Source: Scortum barcoo (lineage: Eukaryota; Chordata; Actinopteri; Centrarchiformes; Terapontidae). Taken from it: a stretch of 64,000 nucleotides of DNA. The position numbers and the translations under genes were made by a program. Below are positions 61,813 through 64,000 of this stretch, one piece after another (position 1 is the first letter of the stretch; each line of letters starts with the position of its first letter). The notes below the pieces were generated by a model. That model was not told the DNA's origin and did no database searches. It saw only the letters and a program-made list of their open reading frames with translations. The stretch lies in NCBI GenBank assembly GCA_023238725.1, contig CM041531.1:5108354-5172353 (forward strand), given 5' to 3'.

Positions 61813-63692
61813 AAGTAGTGGCAGTATTTTTTTTCTTCTTAAAATTGTACTTGTTTTGTTTTACAGTTTTCGGGCACTTGGGAGGCTGTGAGGGAAACGG
61901 TATGTATTTTTTTTTCTTTTTTTAACCACAGCGAGTTAAGGGAGAGGTCTGATGGAGCTGATACACACTGATACAGGAAATAAATCAACTAAGAGCTGAA
62001 TTTGTCTGGAAAGTGAACTTTATCTGTCCTTCCTGTCCTTTATGGCTTTATGTGGGCTTTTAAGGAAGCAAAACTGAAGTTAGGATGACAAAAGGGAACT
62101 ACAAATATTCATTTACAATCTTTGTCTGGCTCTAACAACGTCTAAATCATCAATATCTATCGAATATTTTCCACTTATACAAGCTGTTTGGAAGAATAAC
62201 ACGTCATCTCTTGTTCTTTATGCAACAAGTGTCCTCCACAATGAAAAACTCAAACATCACTTTTGCCAGTTACTCACAGGATGCTCTGAAGATTTCGATT
62301 TCCATTAAAATGCTATGAGTGACTCAGGCGTTCCCAACATTAAAAGTTCATTGCTTGCCAATATGTTGTATTTCAGACAGTTAAACACAAGGCCACAGTC
62401 ATCAGCCGTCATTCCTTCATGTTTTAGGCAGATGTGATGAAGATGAGTTTGAATTTTTTAATATATCATATATTATCATATTCCATTTTTTGTTGTGATA
62501 CCCGTTTATTGCATGTTTTTACCTGCTTATGTTTTTGTATTTTATGTGCTTTTATTTTGATGCACACCGAGTCTATGCCTGGTGTGTGAAACGTGCCAAA
62601 AAAACAGCACGATACATAAACATCTGAATTTGTTCGACACCACAGTTCTTAACTTCCCGTCCTTGTACCTTTCCACACACAGTTTGCTGTTAACATCCCA
62701 CACGATCAGCGACCCCCCGACGCTCCCTGCAGCCAGGAACTGCCCACATGGAGACCAGGCCACCACGTTGATGGGCTGCAGAGAAACCAGGGTGGAACAA
62801 GAGAAATCAGGTTTACAGATGAGGAACTGACAACCTGAACCTTCAGTCCTCCTGTGAGGACGTCAACGCTTTCAGTGCCTTCAGTTTGCATCGAGCTCAG
62901 ATATTTGGTTTGAAAATTTATGCTGTGCTTCAGTGGACAAAAGGGCTGCAGAGCAAATGAACATCAGATAAAAAGGAAAATGGGGAGATAACAGAAGCAG
63001 GAAGAAACACGAGAGGTAGTAAGAGCTAAATTAATTTGTGTAACTTCACACTGAGCAGACACCTGATGAGCTCAGTTTATTTTAATACAGTCATTTTGTG
63101 AAAGGATCAGAAATAATCTGATAATCTAAATAATAGTCAACTCTCCTCTGTATTTAGCGACCTTTAATGAAGATGACCTGACTGGAAACATGACTCCGAC
63201 GTTCGCCTGAACCTCACCTGTGTCAGCAAATCTGCCGAAAGAGTGCTCACGTGTTTCCAGGACCCTCGCTCGTAGAGATGCACCTTTGTCTCGACAGGAA
63301 CCGCTAAAAACTGAGCGTGCACACACAGTTTCTTCAGGATGACTGTTCTACCTCCTACATTGATTCGATCATTATTATTAATGATGCTGTAGAGATGTAT
63401 TGGACTACAACAGGCTCCGCCCACTAAGAGTCGCATCACTGACCTTCGCCGTCCCGGGCTGCCAGGCCAGCCGACACAGAGACTTCGCATTACTGACGTC
63501 GTTCGTCTTCTGCAGCAGAGGCCAGCTGATCACCTGAGTCTGAACAGACACAAAGCAGATCAGCGTCTGACGGACTGGCACACAGACACATAAAAATGAA
63601 AATCAAATTAAATCGTGTGAGGTGCTGAAACTATGACGTACCTGCTCCTCAATGTTCCAGACAACGACAGAGCCGTCACAGCTGGAAGAGGC
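47827..63692 (-). CDS. wdhd1: WDHD1 / AND-1 (Ctf4) replisome hub, 5' end beyond window
   Basis: WDHD1 links the CMG helicase to DNA polymerase alpha and other factors at the replication fork in the nucleus. 21 coding exons on the minus strand join in phase: 63642-63692, 63444-63539, 63218-63310, 62669-62775, 60847-60988, 60412-60626, 59409-59593, 59088-59272, 58758-58999, 57523-57660, 57199-57355, 56275-56389, 55293-55424, 54959-55177, 54095-54234, 53943-53999, 53788-53819, 53530-53694, 53224-53366, 52977-53112, 47827-48021. Together they encode about 978 residues. Human WDHD1 has 1129, so the first WD40 exons lie right of the window. Order: WD40 part, acidic linker, SepB propeller (LHCLHFSSWD, CMAGHGEQLLIVYHR), helical part, HMG box, NLS. 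Exons 60412-60626 and 54959-55177 each contain 4 extra bases. Confidence 0.96.
48397..48640. repeat. Two long (CA)n microsatellites
   Basis: CA runs at about 48397-48451 (~27 units) and 48603-48640 (~18 units), separated by about 150 bp. Confidence 0.97.
51389..51420. repeat. Perfect 14-bp hairpin
   Basis: GCCTCAAAATGAAA at 51389-51402, a CAGC loop, then TTTCATTTTGAGGC at 51407-51420. It lies in the last wdhd1 intron. Confidence 0.92.
52977..53112 (-). CDS. wdhd1: wdhd1 HMG-box exon
   Basis: Reads PKTGFQLWLEENRKSIVADH and PDLEETDIIKEAMGRFRTLT then AEERL. It is the main part of the C-terminal HMG box, which continues in the last exon (SWTERAKG). Confidence 0.95.
54959..55177 (-). CDS. wdhd1: wdhd1 helical-domain exon with 4-bp insertion
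   Basis: The acceptor phase gives LSCKLE, whereas EFRCVELAELMTQNVVTLAI, KYASRSRRMALAQRLSEIAL and EKANQIQEEEEEQEEEPEYS lie in another frame. The shift falls in AAGCTGGAGCTGGAGGGAG (about 55145-55165). The exon is 219 bp, while 215 bp would suit both neighbours. Confidence 0.9.
55430..56270. other. wdhd1 intron, nothing recognised
   Basis: AT-rich intron sequence without repeats I can name. Confidence 0.5.
58095..58240. repeat. GT repeat followed by a copied wdhd1 exon piece
   Basis: (GT)n at about 58105-58198, then about 38 bp (GACGATGAGCAGCTGCTCTT, TCCGGCCATGCAGA) that duplicate the 3' end of the wdhd1 exon 58758-58999 with three changes. The real exon is also preceded by a GT run on its low side. 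Confidence 0.85.
58241..58455 (+). repeat. Direct repeat, left copy
   Basis: About 80-85 % similar by eye to 59632-59836: shared ATTGACAACTTTGATAATCT, ATATTCTCTGGTTT, CTGCATCTTC and AATAACAAAGAGCTG. Both copies lie in wdhd1 introns, either side of exons 58758-58999 and 59088-59593. Confidence 0.85.
59632..59872 (+). repeat. Direct repeat, right copy
   Basis: Pairs with 58241-58455. Its last part (GAGAGCTTTTTATTCACTGC) also matches 58666-58700, so the left copy has an extra ~210-bp insertion or the unit has been rearranged. Confidence 0.85.
60412..60626 (-). CDS. wdhd1: wdhd1 acidic-linker exon with 4-bp insertion
   Basis: Reads EPAKNPTKDYDDLFDDDDDD, then after GACAGACAGAC the family sequence (RLMDEGLSDTNSPVKKPVAR, DDEDDDDFLMPATGR) continues in a different frame. 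The exon is 215 bp. Only 211 bp fits the phases of both neighbours, so one GACA is extra. Confidence 0.9.
60989..62660. other. wdhd1 intron
   Basis: An AT-rich 1.7-kb intron with an (ATT)n microsatellite at about 61773-61811. No other feature was seen. Confidence 0.6.
61773..61811. repeat. (ATT)n microsatellite
   Basis: About 13 ATT units. Confidence 0.96.
62669..63692 (-). CDS. wdhd1: wdhd1 WD40 exons (four)
   Basis: Read ASSSCDGSVVVWNIEEQ, TQVISWPLLQKTNDVSNAKS, FLAVPVETKVHLYERGSWKH and PINVVAWSPCGQFLAAGSVG. They are WD40 blades with ..W-N/D ends, matching the N-terminal propeller. For the third exon the acceptor CGCTCAG (exon from 63310) fits the family (FLAVPVE) better than the nearby TTTTTAG. 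Confidence 0.93.
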
Positions 63693-64000
63693 CTGACAGA
63701 GAAACCAAACCAGGTTTAGTTTTAGAGGCTTTTACCTCAAAGCTGTTTAACATGCAGCTGAAATCTCGCCCACAAAACACAACATATTTTCAACATCACC
63801 TTTCAAGTATATTAGTAGTAGAATTTAGTTGTGGGGATATAATGGCATGATGTGATTTAACATAAAGATTTGAAGCTTACAGACTGAAAATGTGCCAAAA
63901 GTCTCAATATATTTTCTCCAGGAGAATTATTTTCTGTCTTTCTAAAATGCTGAGACATGATTCTGGTGTTTTCTTTTATTTTGACAGCACCCAACCAACT
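63693..64000 (-). other. wdhd1 intron running off the window
   Basis: No further WD40 exon is visible up to the right edge. The missing N-terminal blades must lie beyond it. Confidence 0.6.

Noticed and set aside
1..64000. CRISPR arrays, bacterial operons, tRNA or rRNA genes
   Set aside because: No evenly spaced repeats, no bacterial gene organisation and no cloverleaf or rRNA motifs were seen. The DNA is vertebrate.

Overview
The window looks like a teleost (probably percomorph) fish chromosome. It has spliced, AT-rich vertebrate genes with long introns, many CA/GT microsatellites, fish-type NLR immune-receptor exons (short leader, RING, FISNA-NACHT, LRR), two Rex3 retrotransposon copies, a Rex1/L2-like LINE and Tc1-like transposons. 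The two firmly identified host genes are gch1 (GTP cyclohydrolase I, minus strand, six coding exons over 18.7-34.7 kb) and wdhd1 (AND-1/Ctf4, minus strand, 21 coding exons from 63.7 to 47.8 kb, 5' exons beyond the right edge). GCH1 and WDHD1 are also neighbours with the same orientation in human, so the locus keeps an old synteny.

Layout: 1-1.8 kb, a Rex3 copy (plus). 2.7-10 kb, a broken minus-strand RING-NACHT-LRR gene, followed by a small opposite-strand NACHT fragment at 10.6 kb. 10.9-11.8 kb, a three-copy ~185-bp tandem array and a LINE scrap. 14.2-14.7 kb, the last two exons of a minus-strand gene I cannot name. 15.5-16.1 kb, half of a Tc1-like transposon. 18.7-34.8 kb, gch1, with a purine-rich tract in intron 5, a second Rex3 copy in intron 2 and a GC-rich first exon and promoter. 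35.4-44.9 kb, a LINE split by a 7.46-kb DNA transposon. 47.8-64 kb, wdhd1.

The most interesting object is the transposon at 35,862-43,318. It has CACTG...CAGTG termini, a TG target duplication, its own promoter region, an uninterrupted 886-residue zinc-finger transposase resembling CACTA/EnSpm enzymes, and a second downstream gene with an N-terminal SAM domain. It sits inside the LINE, and a Tc1-like MITE sits inside an intron of its second gene, so three transposition events can be ordered.

Small insertions, mostly short duplications (1, 2, 4, 5 and 8 bp), break the reading frames of unrelated genes across the window: the NLR, gch1 exon 5, two wdhd1 exons and the SAM gene. One deletion was seen. 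Because gch1 and wdhd1 should be essential, insertion-type sequence error has to be considered before any of these is called a pseudogene.
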